Shown piece after piece: positions 52,834 to 61,560 of a stretch of 64,000 nucleotides of DNA. The position numbers and the translations under genes are program-made. The notes under the pieces are model-generated. The model had not been told where the DNA came from. It saw only the letters and a program-made list of their open reading frames with translations, and made no database searches. Where the stretch lies: positions 1,798,001 to 1,862,000 of the forward strand of contig NZ_JAPENY010000001.1 of the NCBI RefSeq assembly GCF_026341825.1. Reading direction: 5' to 3'. Within the stretch, counting starts at the first letter, position 1, and each line of letters starts with the position of its first letter. The stretch comes from Streptomyces sp. NBC_00620 (GTDB taxonomy: Bacteria > Actinomycetota > Actinomycetes > Streptomycetales > Streptomycetaceae).

Positions 52834-52938
52834 CCCCGAGGTCCGTCCCTGTCGGGCGTACATCCCCGCAAGCACGGGCGGCAGCCGGTCCGTCCCGCCT
52901 TCGGTGAGGCGGACCGGGCCCTACGCGAGAGCTTGCCC

Positions 52939-53331
52939 CTACGCGAGTGCGTGACCCGTCGTCGCGTCCACATGGTCCGGGACCTCGTCGTGGCGGTCGC
53001 CGACGGTGAGGGTGCCGGTGGGCTCGAACATCAGGATCGAGGTGGGCTGTGGCGCGTACGGCCTGTGTTCGGTGCCTCGCGGGACGGTGAAGAGGGAGCC
53101 CTTGGGGAGTACGACGGTCCGCTCGCCGGCCGTTTCCCGGAGTGCGATGTGCAGTTCGCCCTCGACCACCAGGAAGAACTCGTCCGTGTGGTCGTGCACG
53201 TGCCAGACGTGCTCCCCTTCGACCTTCGCGACGCGTACGTCGTAGTCGTTGACGGAGGTGACGATGCGGGGGCTCCACAGGTCGGTGAAGGAGGCGAGGG
53301 CGGTGGGGAGGGCGATCGGTTCGTTGGCCAT
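52939..53331 (-). CDS. Cupin-domain protein
   Basis: 130 aa. Cupin motif 1 HVWHVHDHTDEFFLVVEGELHI has His-x-His-x5-Glu, and motif 2 LPKGSLFTVPRGTEHRPYA has the last His, so the metal site is complete. Single-barrel and cytoplasmic. GAGGATGACGGC precedes the ATG. It faces the GlxA-type regulator divergently across 52 nt, so it is a likely target of that regulator. Confidence 0.85.
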   Translation of the reverse strand: MANEPIALPTALASFTDLWSPRIVTSVNDYDVRVAKVEGEHVWHVHDHTDEFFLVVEGELHIALRETAGERTVVLPKGSLFTVPRGTEHRPYAPQPTSILMFEPTGTLTVGDRHDEVPDHVDATTGHALA

Positions 53332-53383
53332 GCCGTCATCCTCGGCGGTGGCCCGGCATCCCGGTGAGTGCTAGAAATCGCAT

Positions 53384-54397
53384 ATGCCGCAAGGATCCTC
53401 GCAGCGCGCACCCGCGACCCGGCCGCACCGGGTCGCCGTGATCGTCGACGAGAGCACGAACCCCTTCGAGGTCGGCGTCTCGACAGAGCTGTTCGGGCTG
53501 CCGCGCCCCGAACTCGGGCTGCCTCAGCCGCTGTACGACCTCACCCTGTGCACGCCCACGCCCGGGGTCCGGATGAACCACGGGTTCTTCACCCTGACCG
53601 GAGTGCCGGGGCTGGAGGCGGTGGACGCCGCGGACACCCTGATCGTCCCGGGCCGCCCCGACAACGTCGTCCCGCGTGACAGCACCGTGCGCGAGGCCAT
53701 CCGGCGCACCCATGCACGCGGCGCCCGTGTCGTGAGCTTCTGCACCGGCACCTTCGCGCTCGCCGAGGCGGGGCTGCTCGACGGGCGCCGGGCCACCACG
53801 CACTGGCGCTGGGCGGACTCCTTCCGCGAGCTCCATCCGAAGGTCCTGCTGGAGCCCGACGTGCTCTTCGTGGACGAGGGCGACGTGCTGACGGCGGCCG
53901 GCAGCGCGGCCGCACTGGATCTCGGGCTGCACCTCATCCGGCGCGACCACGGCGCCGAGATCGCCAACGCCGTGTCCCGGCGGCTCGTGTTCGCCGCTCA
54001 CCGCGACGGCGGGCAGCGGCAGTTCGTCGAGCGGCCCGTGCCCGACGTCCCCGACGAGTCGCTCGCCCCGCTGCTGGCGTGGGCGCAAGGGCGGATCGGC
54101 GAACCGCTCACGGTCGCGGACCTGGCGGCCCGGGCGGCGGTCAGCCCGGCGACACTGCACCGGCGCTTCCGGGCGCAGCTCGGCACGACCCCGCTGGCCT
54201 GGCTCACCGGGGAGCGGGTCGCGCTGGCCTGCCGGCTCATCGAGCGCGGGGAGGAGCGGCTCGACGTCGTCGCGGAACGCAGCGGTCTCGGGAGCGCCGC
54301 GAACCTGCGGGAGCGGGTGCGGCGCGCGACCGGACTCAGCCCGTCGGCCTATCGGCGGCGTTTCGGACCGCCCGCCGGGGAAGCGGTGATGGCATGA
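53384..54397 (+). CDS. GlxA-family AraC-type transcriptional regulator
   Basis: 337 aa. N-terminal DJ-1/PfpI (glutamine-amidotransferase-like) domain (~15-190) with VVSFCTGTFALAEAGLLDG, where the nucleophile-elbow Cys is present, then two AraC helix-turn-helix motifs (~230-335: LTVADLAARAAVSPATLHRRF and LDVVAERSGLGSAANLRERVRRATG). Typical of regulators of small-molecule catabolism. Its ATGA overlap with the LURP-one gene means coupled translation. The cupin gene upstream may be its target. Confidence 0.88.
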   Translation: MPQGSSQRAPATRPHRVAVIVDESTNPFEVGVSTELFGLPRPELGLPQPLYDLTLCTPTPGVRMNHGFFTLTGVPGLEAVDAADTLIVPGRPDNVVPRDSTVREAIRRTHARGARVVSFCTGTFALAEAGLLDGRRATTHWRWADSFRELHPKVLLEPDVLFVDEGDVLTAAGSAAALDLGLHLIRRDHGAEIANAVSRRLVFAAHRDGGQRQFVERPVPDVPDESLAPLLAWAQGRIGEPLTVADLAARAAVSPATLHRRFRAQLGTTPLAWLTGERVALACRLIERGEERLDVVAERSGLGSAANLRERVRRATGLSPSAYRRRFGPPAGEAVMA

Positions 54398-54888
54398 GAT
54401 ACCTCGTACGCGACCGGCTGCTCGGCTTCGGTGACGACTACTGGATCGAGGACGACCACGGCAACAAGGTCTTCCTCGTCGACGGCAAGGCCATGCGGCT
54501 GCGGGACACCTTCGAGCTGAAGGACACGCGGGGGCGCGTCCTCATCGACATCCACCAGAAGATGCTCGCCCTGCGCGACACGATGATCATCGAACGCGAC
54601 GGCGACCCTCTCGCCACGATCAAGCGCAAGCGGCTGTCGCTGCTGCGCAACCACTACCGCGTGTCCCTGGTGGACGGCACCGAACTCGACGTCAGCGGCA
54701 AGATCCTCGACCGCGAGTTCGCCGTCGACTACGACAACGAACTCCTCGCCCAGATCTCCCGCCGCTGGCTCCACATCCGCGAAACGTACGGCGTCGACGT
54801 CGTACGAGAGGACGCGGACCCGGCACTGATGATCGCGGTGGCGGTATGCGTGATCCACTTGGCGGAGAAGGAACGGGGAGAGGACTGA
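54394..54888 (+). CDS. LURP-one-related (scramblase-like) protein
   Basis: 164 aa, starting at ATG 54394 overlapping the upstream TGA. It has the beta-barrel rhythm of LOR/scramblase folds: YWIEDDHGNKVFLVDGKAMRLRDTFELKD, then ALRDTMIIERDG, RNHYRVSLVDGTEL and a hydrophobic C-terminal helix (ALMIAVAVCVIHLA). Role in bacteria unknown. It shares a transcript with the GlxA-type regulator. Confidence 0.85.
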   Translation: MRYLVRDRLLGFGDDYWIEDDHGNKVFLVDGKAMRLRDTFELKDTRGRVLIDIHQKMLALRDTMIIERDGDPLATIKRKRLSLLRNHYRVSLVDGTELDVSGKILDREFAVDYDNELLAQISRRWLHIRETYGVDVVREDADPALMIAVAVCVIHLAEKERGED

Positions 54889-54905
54889 TACCGCTGCAGC
54901 CGTCT

Positions 54906-54998
54906 CAGCTGTGGGCATGCGTGCCGCGAGGGGCGGCGGCCCACCCACCCGTCCGTCCGTCCGTCACAGCTGTGGGCATGCGTGCCGCTAGGGGCGGC
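54906..54998 (+). repeat. Two copies of dispersed repeat, family D
   Basis: CAGCTGTGGGCATGCGTGCC starts at 54906 and again at 54967, each followed by GC and AGGGGCGGC. A GTCC microsatellite separates them. GTGCCGC-TAGG-GGCGGCAC in the second can form a hairpin. They lie after the LURP-one gene and before the convergent nitrilase gene. Confidence 0.85.
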
Positions 54999-55080
54999 AC
55001 GGGTGGGCACAGCGGCACCCTGCAAGCGCAGGCAAGCGCACCCACCCCGACCCCAGCCCCCACCCCGGGCGCCAAGGCAA

Positions 55081-55875
55081 TCAGCGCCGAGGAGTCTCCA
55101 GCCCCAGCACCCGATCCTTCAGCGCCGGGAACTGTTCCCGGGTCACCCCGACCCTCACCGGGTCGAACTCCACAGTGAGGACCTCCTCACCAGAACCCGC
55201 CTCCGCGAGAACCTCACCCCACGGATCGACCACGATGGAGTGCCCGGCCTGGGGAACCCCGGCGTGCGTACCGGCCGTCCCACAGGCAAGAACGTACGCC
55301 TGGTTCTCAACCGCACGCGCCTGAGCAAGCAGCGTCCAGTGCGAACGACGCCGTTCGGGCCACCCGGCCGCCAGGACAAGAGTCTCGGCACCCGCATCGA
55401 CAAGCCCACGGAAGAGTTCGGGAAAGCGAAGGTCGTAGCAGGTGGCAAGCCCGAGAGTGGTCTCCGGCAGCCGGACGGTGACCAGCTCGGCCCCCGCCCC
55501 CATCAACACGGCCTCACCCTTGTCGAAGCCGAACCGATGGATCTTGCGATAGGCGCCGGCCAGCTCACCGGAGGGCGAGAAGACGAGGGAGGTGTTGTAG
55601 AGAGCCCCCTCGGGGTCCCGCTCGGGAATCGAGCCCGCGTGCAGCCAGACACCCGCGTCACTCGCCGCCTTGGCCATCACCTCGTACGTGGGCCCCTCCA
55701 GCGGCTCGGCCTCCGCGCCGAACCCCTCGTACGCGAACGCCCCCGTGGTCCACAGCTCGGGCAGCACCACGAGATCGGCACCGGCCTGCTCCCGTACCAG
55801 AGCCGCCACACGTACACGCCGCGAATCGACGGATTCGGTCTCGTTTACGTCGATCTGGAGGAGAGAGGCGCGCAC
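55081..55875 (-). CDS. Nitrilase-superfamily carbon-nitrogen hydrolase
   Basis: 264 aa. GTG 55875 with AGGACGG upstream. Catalytic triad Glu40 (LPELW), Lys111 (YRKIHRF), Cys146 (TCYDLRFPE) is intact. Sequence resembles omega-amidase/Nit2-like branch members that hydrolyse small amides such as 2-oxoglutaramate or deaminated glutathione. Cytoplasmic. The longer frame to 55995 reads the divergent promoter region and is not expected to be translated. Confidence 0.9.
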   Translation of the reverse strand: MRASLLQIDVNETESVDSRRVRVAALVREQAGADLVVLPELWTTGAFAYEGFGAEAEPLEGPTYEVMAKAASDAGVWLHAGSIPERDPEGALYNTSLVFSPSGELAGAYRKIHRFGFDKGEAVLMGAGAELVTVRLPETTLGLATCYDLRFPELFRGLVDAGAETLVLAAGWPERRRSHWTLLAQARAVENQAYVLACGTAGTHAGVPQAGHSIVVDPWGEVLAEAGSGEEVLTVEFDPVRVGVTREQFPALKDRVLGLETPRR

Positions 55876-56029
55876 ACTACCACCGTCCTGGCATTCGAGC
55901 CGTTGATACGGGCCTACGATCGTCACACCAAAGCACTGCCGGGGTGCCTCACAGCAGCGTAACTTAGCGTCCCAAGACACCCGCTGCCTCTGCACTGCCC
56001 GCGTCCAACCGCCCGAGGGGTCCCGTTCC

Positions 56030-56854
56030 GTGAGTCTGCATCCCAGCCTTCAGTCCTACGCCGACGCCTGGACCCATTCCGTGGAAGCGATATCCGAGCT
56101 GGTGTCCCCGCTTGTGGAAGGCGAGTGGAACAGGCGGACGCCATGCCCGGGCTGGTCGGTGCGCGACCTCGTCTCGCACGTCATCGGTCTCGACTGCGAG
56201 ATGCTCGGCGACCCGCGCCCGATCCACACGCTCCCGCGCGACCTGTACCACGTGACGAACGAACACCAGCGGTACATGGAGATGCAGGTCGACGTACGCC
56301 GTCACCACACCGCCCCGGAGATGACCTCCGAGCTGGAGTACACGATCATCCGCCGCAACCGTCAGCTGCGGAACGAGAACCGGCAGCCCGACGCCAAGGT
56401 GCGCGGCCCCCTCGGCACCGAGGTCACCCTCGAACACGCCATGCGGAACCGGGCGTTCGACGTGTGGGTGCACGAGCAGGACCTCCGCGCCGCCCTCGGA
56501 CGGCCGGGCAACCTCGACTCCCCGGGCGCGTACATCGTCCGCGACGGGCTGCTCGCCGCACTCCCGAGAGTCGTCGCCAAGGAAGCGGGGGCGCCCGCGA
56601 ATTCGGCGGTGGTCTTCGACATACACGGTCCTGTCGAGTTCCTCCGGACGGTCCGCGTCGACGCCGAGGGCAACGGCAAGGTGGACGGCGCACCCTCCCT
56701 GGGCCCGGCCGCCACCCTCACCCTCGACTGGGAGACGTTCTACCGCCTGGCCTGCGGCCGAGTGACCCCCGAGGCGGTCGCCGACCGCATCAAGACGGAG
56801 GGTGACCCGGAACTGACGACGGCGATCCTGAGGAACTTCACGGTCACGAAGTAG
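56030..56854 (+). CDS. Maleylpyruvate-isomerase-family, mycothiol-dependent enzyme
   Basis: 274 aa. GTG 56030 follows GAGGGG. DinB-like four-helix bundle (~1-165) with PCPGWSVRDLVSHVIGLD and FDVWVHEQDLRAALGRPG carrying the metal His residues, then a C-terminal SCP2-like part (~175-270). This family uses mycothiol, the actinobacterial thiol, for isomerisation or S-transfer. Exact reaction unknown. It is followed by repeat A copy 2, which separates it from the convergent MFS gene. Confidence 0.86.
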   Translation: MSLHPSLQSYADAWTHSVEAISELVSPLVEGEWNRRTPCPGWSVRDLVSHVIGLDCEMLGDPRPIHTLPRDLYHVTNEHQRYMEMQVDVRRHHTAPEMTSELEYTIIRRNRQLRNENRQPDAKVRGPLGTEVTLEHAMRNRAFDVWVHEQDLRAALGRPGNLDSPGAYIVRDGLLAALPRVVAKEAGAPANSAVVFDIHGPVEFLRTVRVDAEGNGKVDGAPSLGPAATLTLDWETFYRLACGRVTPEAVADRIKTEGDPELTTAILRNFTVTK

Positions 56855-56858
56855 TTTT

Positions 56859-56955
56859 CAGCCCCTCCGGCGTTTGAGGAGCGGGGCCTGGGGCGGAGCC
56901 CCAGAAACGGGACGGGTAGGGGCGGAGGGGGCGAAAAAAACTCCCCCCAACCCCT
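56859..56955. repeat. Dispersed Streptomyces repeat, family A, copy 2
   Basis: The second copy of the element at 1864-1980, with the same CCGGCGTTTGAGGA, GGGGCGGAGCCCC, ACGGGACGGG and AGGGGCGGAGGGGGCG order. It lies between convergent stops at 56854 and 56962 and probably also forms a transcript-ending hairpin. Confidence 0.85.
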
Positions 56956-56961
56956 CACCCC

Positions 56962-58260
56962 CTACGCCGGAACGTGCACCGTCTCCACCCGACTAGCAAC
57001 CAACCGCTCCCGCTCCCTCCGAGCCGCCTGCTTCCGCAACCGGAAGACCTGACTCAGCCCGACCGCCTGAAGCACGAACACGGCGGAGAAGGCGACCCGG
57101 TAGTTGTCACCGGTGGCATCCAGCAACACCCCGATCGCCAGCAGCGTGGTCATGGAGGCGACGAAGCCCCCCATGTTGGTGATCCCGGACGCGGTCCCCT
57201 GCCGCTCGGGCGGATTCGCCGGCCGGGCGAAGTCGAACCCCAGCATGGAAGCCGGCCCACAGGCACCCAGCACCACACACAGCACCACCAGCACCCACAT
57301 CGGCGCGTACTCACCGGGGTACACCAGCACCCCCGCCCAGACAACGGCGGTCGCGGCCACCGTGCCGAGCGCCAGCGGAAGCCGCGCCGCATGATGCCGG
57401 GCCACGACCTGCCCGTACACGAGTCCGACGACCATGTTGGACAGCACGACGAGCGTCAGCAGTTCACCGGCGGTGGCCCGCGAAAGCCCCTCCGCCTCGA
57501 CCAGGAACGGCAAGCCCCACAGCAGCAGGAACACCATCGCCGGGAACTGCGTGGTGAAGTGCACCCACATCCCGAGCCGGGTCCCGGGCTCCCGCCAGGA
57601 CGCCGCGATCTGGCGCCGGACGTAGGCGGCCCCCTGGTGCGGGAACGGCTCAGGCTCGTGCCCCTCGGGGTGGTCCTTCAGGAACAGCAGCATGAGGACG
57701 AGGACGACGACACCGGCGCCCGCACTGCCCGCGAACGCCGCCGTCCAGCCCACTCCGTGCAGCAGCCGGGCGATCACCAGCGTCGAGACGAGGTTGCCCG
57801 CCATCCCGACAAGCCCCGCGAGCTGCGCGACGAGCGGCCCGCGCCGGGCGGGGAACCACCGGGTACCGAGCCGCAGGATGCTGATGAAGGTCATCGCGTC
57901 GCCGCAGCCAAGCAGCGCGCGCGAGGCGAGCGCCATCCCGTACGAGGGGGAGAACGCGAAGCCCAACTGCCCTGCCGTGAACAGCACCGCGCCGATGGTC
58001 AGCACCTTCTTGGTGCCGAGACTGTCGACCAGCAGGCCCACCGGTATCTGCATGCCCGCGTAGACCAGGAGCTGGAGGATCGAGAAGGTGGAGAGGGCGG
58101 AGGCGTTGACGTGGAAGCGGTCCGCCGCGTCCAGGCCGGCCACGCCCAGGGACGTACGGAAGATGACGGCGACGAAGTAGACGGAGACGCCGACGCCCCA
58201 GACGGCGAGGGCGCGCCGCCCGCCGGGCGGATCCCCGGGCAGCGTGGCTGACGAACTCAT
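56962..58260 (-). CDS. Major facilitator superfamily transporter
   Basis: 432 aa, 12 predicted spans. MFS marks: LLVDSLGTKKVLTIGAVLFTAG (loop 2-3 motif A variant) and SRALLGCGDAMTFISILRLGTRWFPARRGPLVAQ. It starts (ATG 58260) 4 nt inside the end of the GntR gene, so it is the regulator's likely target. The C-terminus is basic (RLRKQAARRERERL). The substrate, perhaps a carboxylate or similar, is not identifiable. Confidence 0.88.
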   Translation of the reverse strand: MSSSATLPGDPPGGRRALAVWGVGVSVYFVAVIFRTSLGVAGLDAADRFHVNASALSTFSILQLLVYAGMQIPVGLLVDSLGTKKVLTIGAVLFTAGQLGFAFSPSYGMALASRALLGCGDAMTFISILRLGTRWFPARRGPLVAQLAGLVGMAGNLVSTLVIARLLHGVGWTAAFAGSAGAGVVVLVLMLLFLKDHPEGHEPEPFPHQGAAYVRRQIAASWREPGTRLGMWVHFTTQFPAMVFLLLWGLPFLVEAEGLSRATAGELLTLVVLSNMVVGLVYGQVVARHHAARLPLALGTVAATAVVWAGVLVYPGEYAPMWVLVVLCVVLGACGPASMLGFDFARPANPPERQGTASGITNMGGFVASMTTLLAIGVLLDATGDNYRVAFSAVFVLQAVGLSQVFRLRKQAARRERERLVASRVETVHVPA

Positions 58261-58937
58261 CGGACCTCGCCCCGCGCCAGGTTGGAGAACCAGCTGACGT
58301 GCCCGTGGATGAGGCCGACGACCGCCTCCGCGTCACCGGCGCGCAGCGCCTCCAGGATCTGCTCGTGCTCGGAGAGCGTCTTGGTGATCCGGTCGGGGTG
58401 GGCGTGCATCACGGCCACCCCCATCCTCAACTGCCGGTCGCGGAGCTGGTCGTAGAGCCGGGAGAGGATCTCGTTGCCGCCACTGCGGACGATCTCGGCG
58501 TGGAAGCAGCGGTCGGTGACGGCGGCGCCGGCCAGATCCCCGGCGGCGGCCTGCTCCTTCTGCCTGGCGAGGAGTTCCTCGAGGCGGGCGAGGAGCCGCG
58601 GCGAGGCCGGTACGGCCTTGCGCGCCGCGTGTCCCTCGACGAGCTGCCGCGTCTCGACGACGTCCGCGATCTCCTGGGCGGAGACCGGCAGGACCAGCGC
58701 GCCCTTCTTCGGGTAGAGCTTGATCAGCCCTTCGACCTCGAGCCGGAGCAGCGCCTCGCGGACCGGCGTGCGGGAGACCCCCACGGCCTCGGCGAGCTCG
58801 CCCTCGGTGAGCAGCGTCCCGCCTTCGTAACGGCGTTCCAGGACACCCTGCTTGACGTGCGCGTAGACGCGCTCGGCGGCGGGGGGTTGTTTCGCGGACG
58901 CGGGCCGGGTTGCCGCGGGGGACGGGGCGGAGGACAT
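58257..58937 (-). CDS. GntR/FadR-family (FCD) transcriptional regulator
   Basis: 226 aa. Winged HTH (~25-90): LLTEGELAEAVGVSRTPVREALLRLEVEGLIKL. FCD effector domain follows, with DRCFHAEIVRSGGNEILSRLYDQLR and FSNLARG tail; the metal-binding His positions look intact (FHAEI, SEHEQILEAL, HGHVSW). ATG 58937 has no ribosome-binding site but TATGCT six nt upstream, again leaderless-like. TTGTAT next to it could be part of an auto-operator. Overlaps the MFS gene (ATGA). Confidence 0.9.
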   Translation of the reverse strand: MSSAPSPAATRPASAKQPPAAERVYAHVKQGVLERRYEGGTLLTEGELAEAVGVSRTPVREALLRLEVEGLIKLYPKKGALVLPVSAQEIADVVETRQLVEGHAARKAVPASPRLLARLEELLARQKEQAAAGDLAGAAVTDRCFHAEIVRSGGNEILSRLYDQLRDRQLRMGVAVMHAHPDRITKTLSEHEQILEALRAGDAEAVVGLIHGHVSWFSNLARGEVR

Positions 58938-59122
58938 GGGCACAGCATAGATACAACACGTACGCATGGTCGCGTCATTCCAGAATGCGGACGCCCGGAT
59001 TCGCGATCGAACGTCTCTCCAATTAAGCGCACAACCTTTCGTGCTACTTACGTGTCACACGAGAGGCGGCTCTCCCATGTGGCCGCGCTCCTTGGGCATT
59101 TAACGTAATCGGGGTAGGAAAC

Positions 59123-60019
59123 TTGATAACCGGCATTAAGGGCACGCGCGTCCGCAGAGCTGCCGCCGTAGTCGTCACGACCGGCGCCATGATCGCGACC
59201 GGAGCCCTCGGCGCGGCTCCCGCACAAGCCCTCACCACGCCCACGATCGCCGCCAAGGGCGGCTACGTGATGAACAACGGCACGGGCACGGCCCTCTACT
59301 CGAAGGCCGGGAACACCAAGCTCCCCACCGGCTCCACCACCAAGATCATGACCGCCAAGGTCGTGCTCACGCAGGCGAACCTCAACCTGGACGCCAAGGT
59401 CACCATCCAGAAGGCGTACAGCGACTACATCGTCGCCAACAACGCCTCCTCGGCCCGCCTGATCGTCGGCGACAAGGTCACCGTCCGCCAGCTCCTCTAC
59501 GGGCTGATGCTGCCGTCCGGCTGCGACGCCGCGTACGCGCTCGCCGACAAGTTCGGCACGGGCACGACGCGCTCCGCCCGCGTGAAGTCGTTCATCGCCA
59601 AGATGAACAGCAAGGCCAGCCAGCTCGGCCTGACGAACACGCACTTCGACTCGTTCGACGGCATCAGCAACGGCTCCAACTACTCGACGCCGAAGGACCT
59701 GACGAAGCTCGCCAGCAGCACGATGCTGAGCTCCACGTTCAAGACGATCGTGAAGACGAAGTCGTACACGGCGAAGACCGTCACGAAGACCGGCTCCACC
59801 CGCACCATGGCCGCGTGGACCAACACAAACGGTCTGCTCGGCACCTACAGCGGCACGATCGGCGTGAAGACCGGCTCCGGCGCCCAGGCCAAGTACTGCC
59901 TCGTCTTCGCCGCCACCCGCAACGGCAAGACCGTCATCGGCACGGTTCTCGCCTCCACGTCCATCACCGCCCGTGAGTCGGACGCCAAGAAGCTGATGAA
60001 CTACGCCTTCGCCAAGTAG
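59123..60019 (+). CDS. Secreted DD-peptidase (K15-type penicillin-binding protein)
   Basis: 298 aa. TTG 59123 has GTAGGAAAC upstream. Signal peptide with RRAAAVVVTTGAMIATGALGAA, cleavage near PAQA. S11 serine peptidase: S71-T-T-K74 nucleophile motif, S132-G-C134 in place of the usual SxN, and K249-T-G251. The SGC variant is the one described for the Streptomyces K15 DD-transpeptidase, so a peptidoglycan D-Ala-D-Ala carboxypeptidase/transpeptidase is expected, in the cell wall space. There is no C-terminal anchor domain. The upstream 155 nt contain CAACC-N-rich ECF-like elements that I cannot confirm. Confidence 0.92.
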   Translation: MITGIKGTRVRRAAAVVVTTGAMIATGALGAAPAQALTTPTIAAKGGYVMNNGTGTALYSKAGNTKLPTGSTTKIMTAKVVLTQANLNLDAKVTIQKAYSDYIVANNASSARLIVGDKVTVRQLLYGLMLPSGCDAAYALADKFGTGTTRSARVKSFIAKMNSKASQLGLTNTHFDSFDGISNGSNYSTPKDLTKLASSTMLSSTFKTIVKTKSYTAKTVTKTGSTRTMAAWTNTNGLLGTYSGTIGVKTGSGAQAKYCLVFAATRNGKTVIGTVLASTSITARESDAKKLMNYAFAK

Positions 60020-60073
60020 GTCCCAGGCGTAGAAGTAGCTCGCGAGCGTACGGGCCCGCAGTCCCGTCGCACA

Positions 60074-60117
60074 CGAGAAGGGGGCCCGCCGCACTTGTGC
60101 GGCGGGCCCCCTTCTCG
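60074..60117. terminator. Bidirectional terminator
   Basis: 21-bp perfect inverted repeat, arms 60074-60094 and 60097-60117, between the convergent DD-peptidase and bkd E2 genes. Confidence 0.95.
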
Positions 60118-60125
60118 TTCGTTCC

Positions 60126-61541
60126 CTACGCCCAGGTGATCAGCCGCTTCGGCTGCTCCAGGACGGCCGCCACATCGGCGAGCACCTTGGAGCCCAGCTC
60201 CCCGTCCACCAGGCGGTGGTCGAAGCTCAGCGCAAGGGTGGTGACCTGGCGGGGCTTGACCTTGCCCTTGTGGACCCAGGGCTGGAGCTTGATCGCGCCG
60301 ACGGCGAGGATCGCGGACTCGCCGGGGTTGAGGATCGGCGTGCCGGTGTCGACGCCGAAGACGCCGACGTTGGTGATGGTGACCGTGCCGCCCTGCATCG
60401 CGGCCGGGGAGGTCTTGCCCTCACGGGCGGTGGAGACCAACTCGCCGAGAGACTGAGCCAGTTGCGGCAGGGTCTTGCTGTGCGCGTCCTTGATGTTCGG
60501 GACGAGCAGGCCGCGCGGGGTCGCCGCGGCGATGCCCAGGTTCACATAGTGCTTGAGGACGATCTCCTGGGCGGCCTCGTCCCAGGACGCGTTGACGTCC
60601 GGGTTGCGCTTGATGGCGACCAGCAGGGCCTTGGCGATGAGGAGCAGCGGGTTCACCCGCAGCCCCTGCATCTCCTTGTCCTGCTTGAGCTCCTCCACGA
60701 GCTTCATCGTGCGCGTCACGTCGACCGTCACGAACTCGGTCACATGCGGCGCGGTGAACGCCGAACCGACCATCGCGGCCGCCGTGGCCTTGCGGACACC
60801 CTTGACCGGGATACGGGTCTCGCGTGCCGTGTCGTACGAGGCGACCGGGGCGGCGGCCTGGACGGGGGCGGCCGGGGTCTGCTGGACGACCGGCTCCGGG
60901 GCGGGTGCGGGTGCCACCGCCGCGTGCACGTCCTCGCGCGTGATGATGCCGTCCGGGCCGGACGGGACGATCGTCGCCAGGTCGACGCCGAGGTCCTTGG
61001 CGAGCTTGCGGACCGGGGGCTTGGCCAGCGGCCGGGCCACCACGGGCGCGGAGTGCCCGTGTCCGTTCAGCTCGCCCTGGACGGCCTGGATCGCCGAAGC
61101 CGCGTAGACCGGCTCGGGTGCCTGGGCGGGGACCTCGGTCCCCTTGCGGGCACGGCGCTTGGTGGAGGACTCGGCAACGCCGTAGCCGACGAGGACCGGG
61201 GTGCGGCCTTCGGGCTTCGGCTTCTCGGCGGCGGGCGCTTCGACAGGGGCCGCGGTGACCTCGACCACGGGCGAACCGGCCGCTCCGGCCACCTCCACGG
61301 CGATGATCACCTGGCCCACGTCCACCGTCGTCCCCTCGGGGAAACGGAGTTCGCGCACCACACCGTCGTACGGGATGGGCAGCTCCACGGCGGCCTTGGC
61401 GGTCTCGACCTCGCAGACCACCTGGCCGTCGGTGACCTGGTCGCCCGGCTGGACGTACCACTTGAGGATCTCCGCCTCGGTGAGCCCCTCGCCCACATCG
61501 GGCATCTTGAACTCGCGGAGTCCCGACGCGTTCTCGGTCAT
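60126..61541 (-). CDS. bkdC: Dihydrolipoamide acyltransferase E2, branched-chain 2-oxoacid dehydrogenase type
   Basis: 471 aa. Lipoyl domain with K49 (EVETAKAAVE) as the lipoylation site, Ala/Pro linker, E1/E3-binding domain (~165-205: VRKLAKDLGVDLATIVPSGPDG), and acyltransferase domain with DHRLVDG (catalytic His442 and Asp446). It transfers acyl groups from E1 to CoA. ATG 61541 or GTG 61550 (GAGGAG spaced 6 nt before) may be the start. It is the last gene of E1alpha-E1beta-E2; E3 is not here. Confidence 0.93.
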   Translation of the reverse strand: MTENASGLREFKMPDVGEGLTEAEILKWYVQPGDQVTDGQVVCEVETAKAAVELPIPYDGVVRELRFPEGTTVDVGQVIIAVEVAGAAGSPVVEVTAAPVEAPAAEKPKPEGRTPVLVGYGVAESSTKRRARKGTEVPAQAPEPVYAASAIQAVQGELNGHGHSAPVVARPLAKPPVRKLAKDLGVDLATIVPSGPDGIITREDVHAAVAPAPAPEPVVQQTPAAPVQAAAPVASYDTARETRIPVKGVRKATAAAMVGSAFTAPHVTEFVTVDVTRTMKLVEELKQDKEMQGLRVNPLLLIAKALLVAIKRNPDVNASWDEAAQEIVLKHYVNLGIAAATPRGLLVPNIKDAHSKTLPQLAQSLGELVSTAREGKTSPAAMQGGTVTITNVGVFGVDTGTPILNPGESAILAVGAIKLQPWVHKGKVKPRQVTTLALSFDHRLVDGELGSKVLADVAAVLEQPKRLITWA

Positions 61542-61560
61542 CGTCGTCACGACCCTCTCC

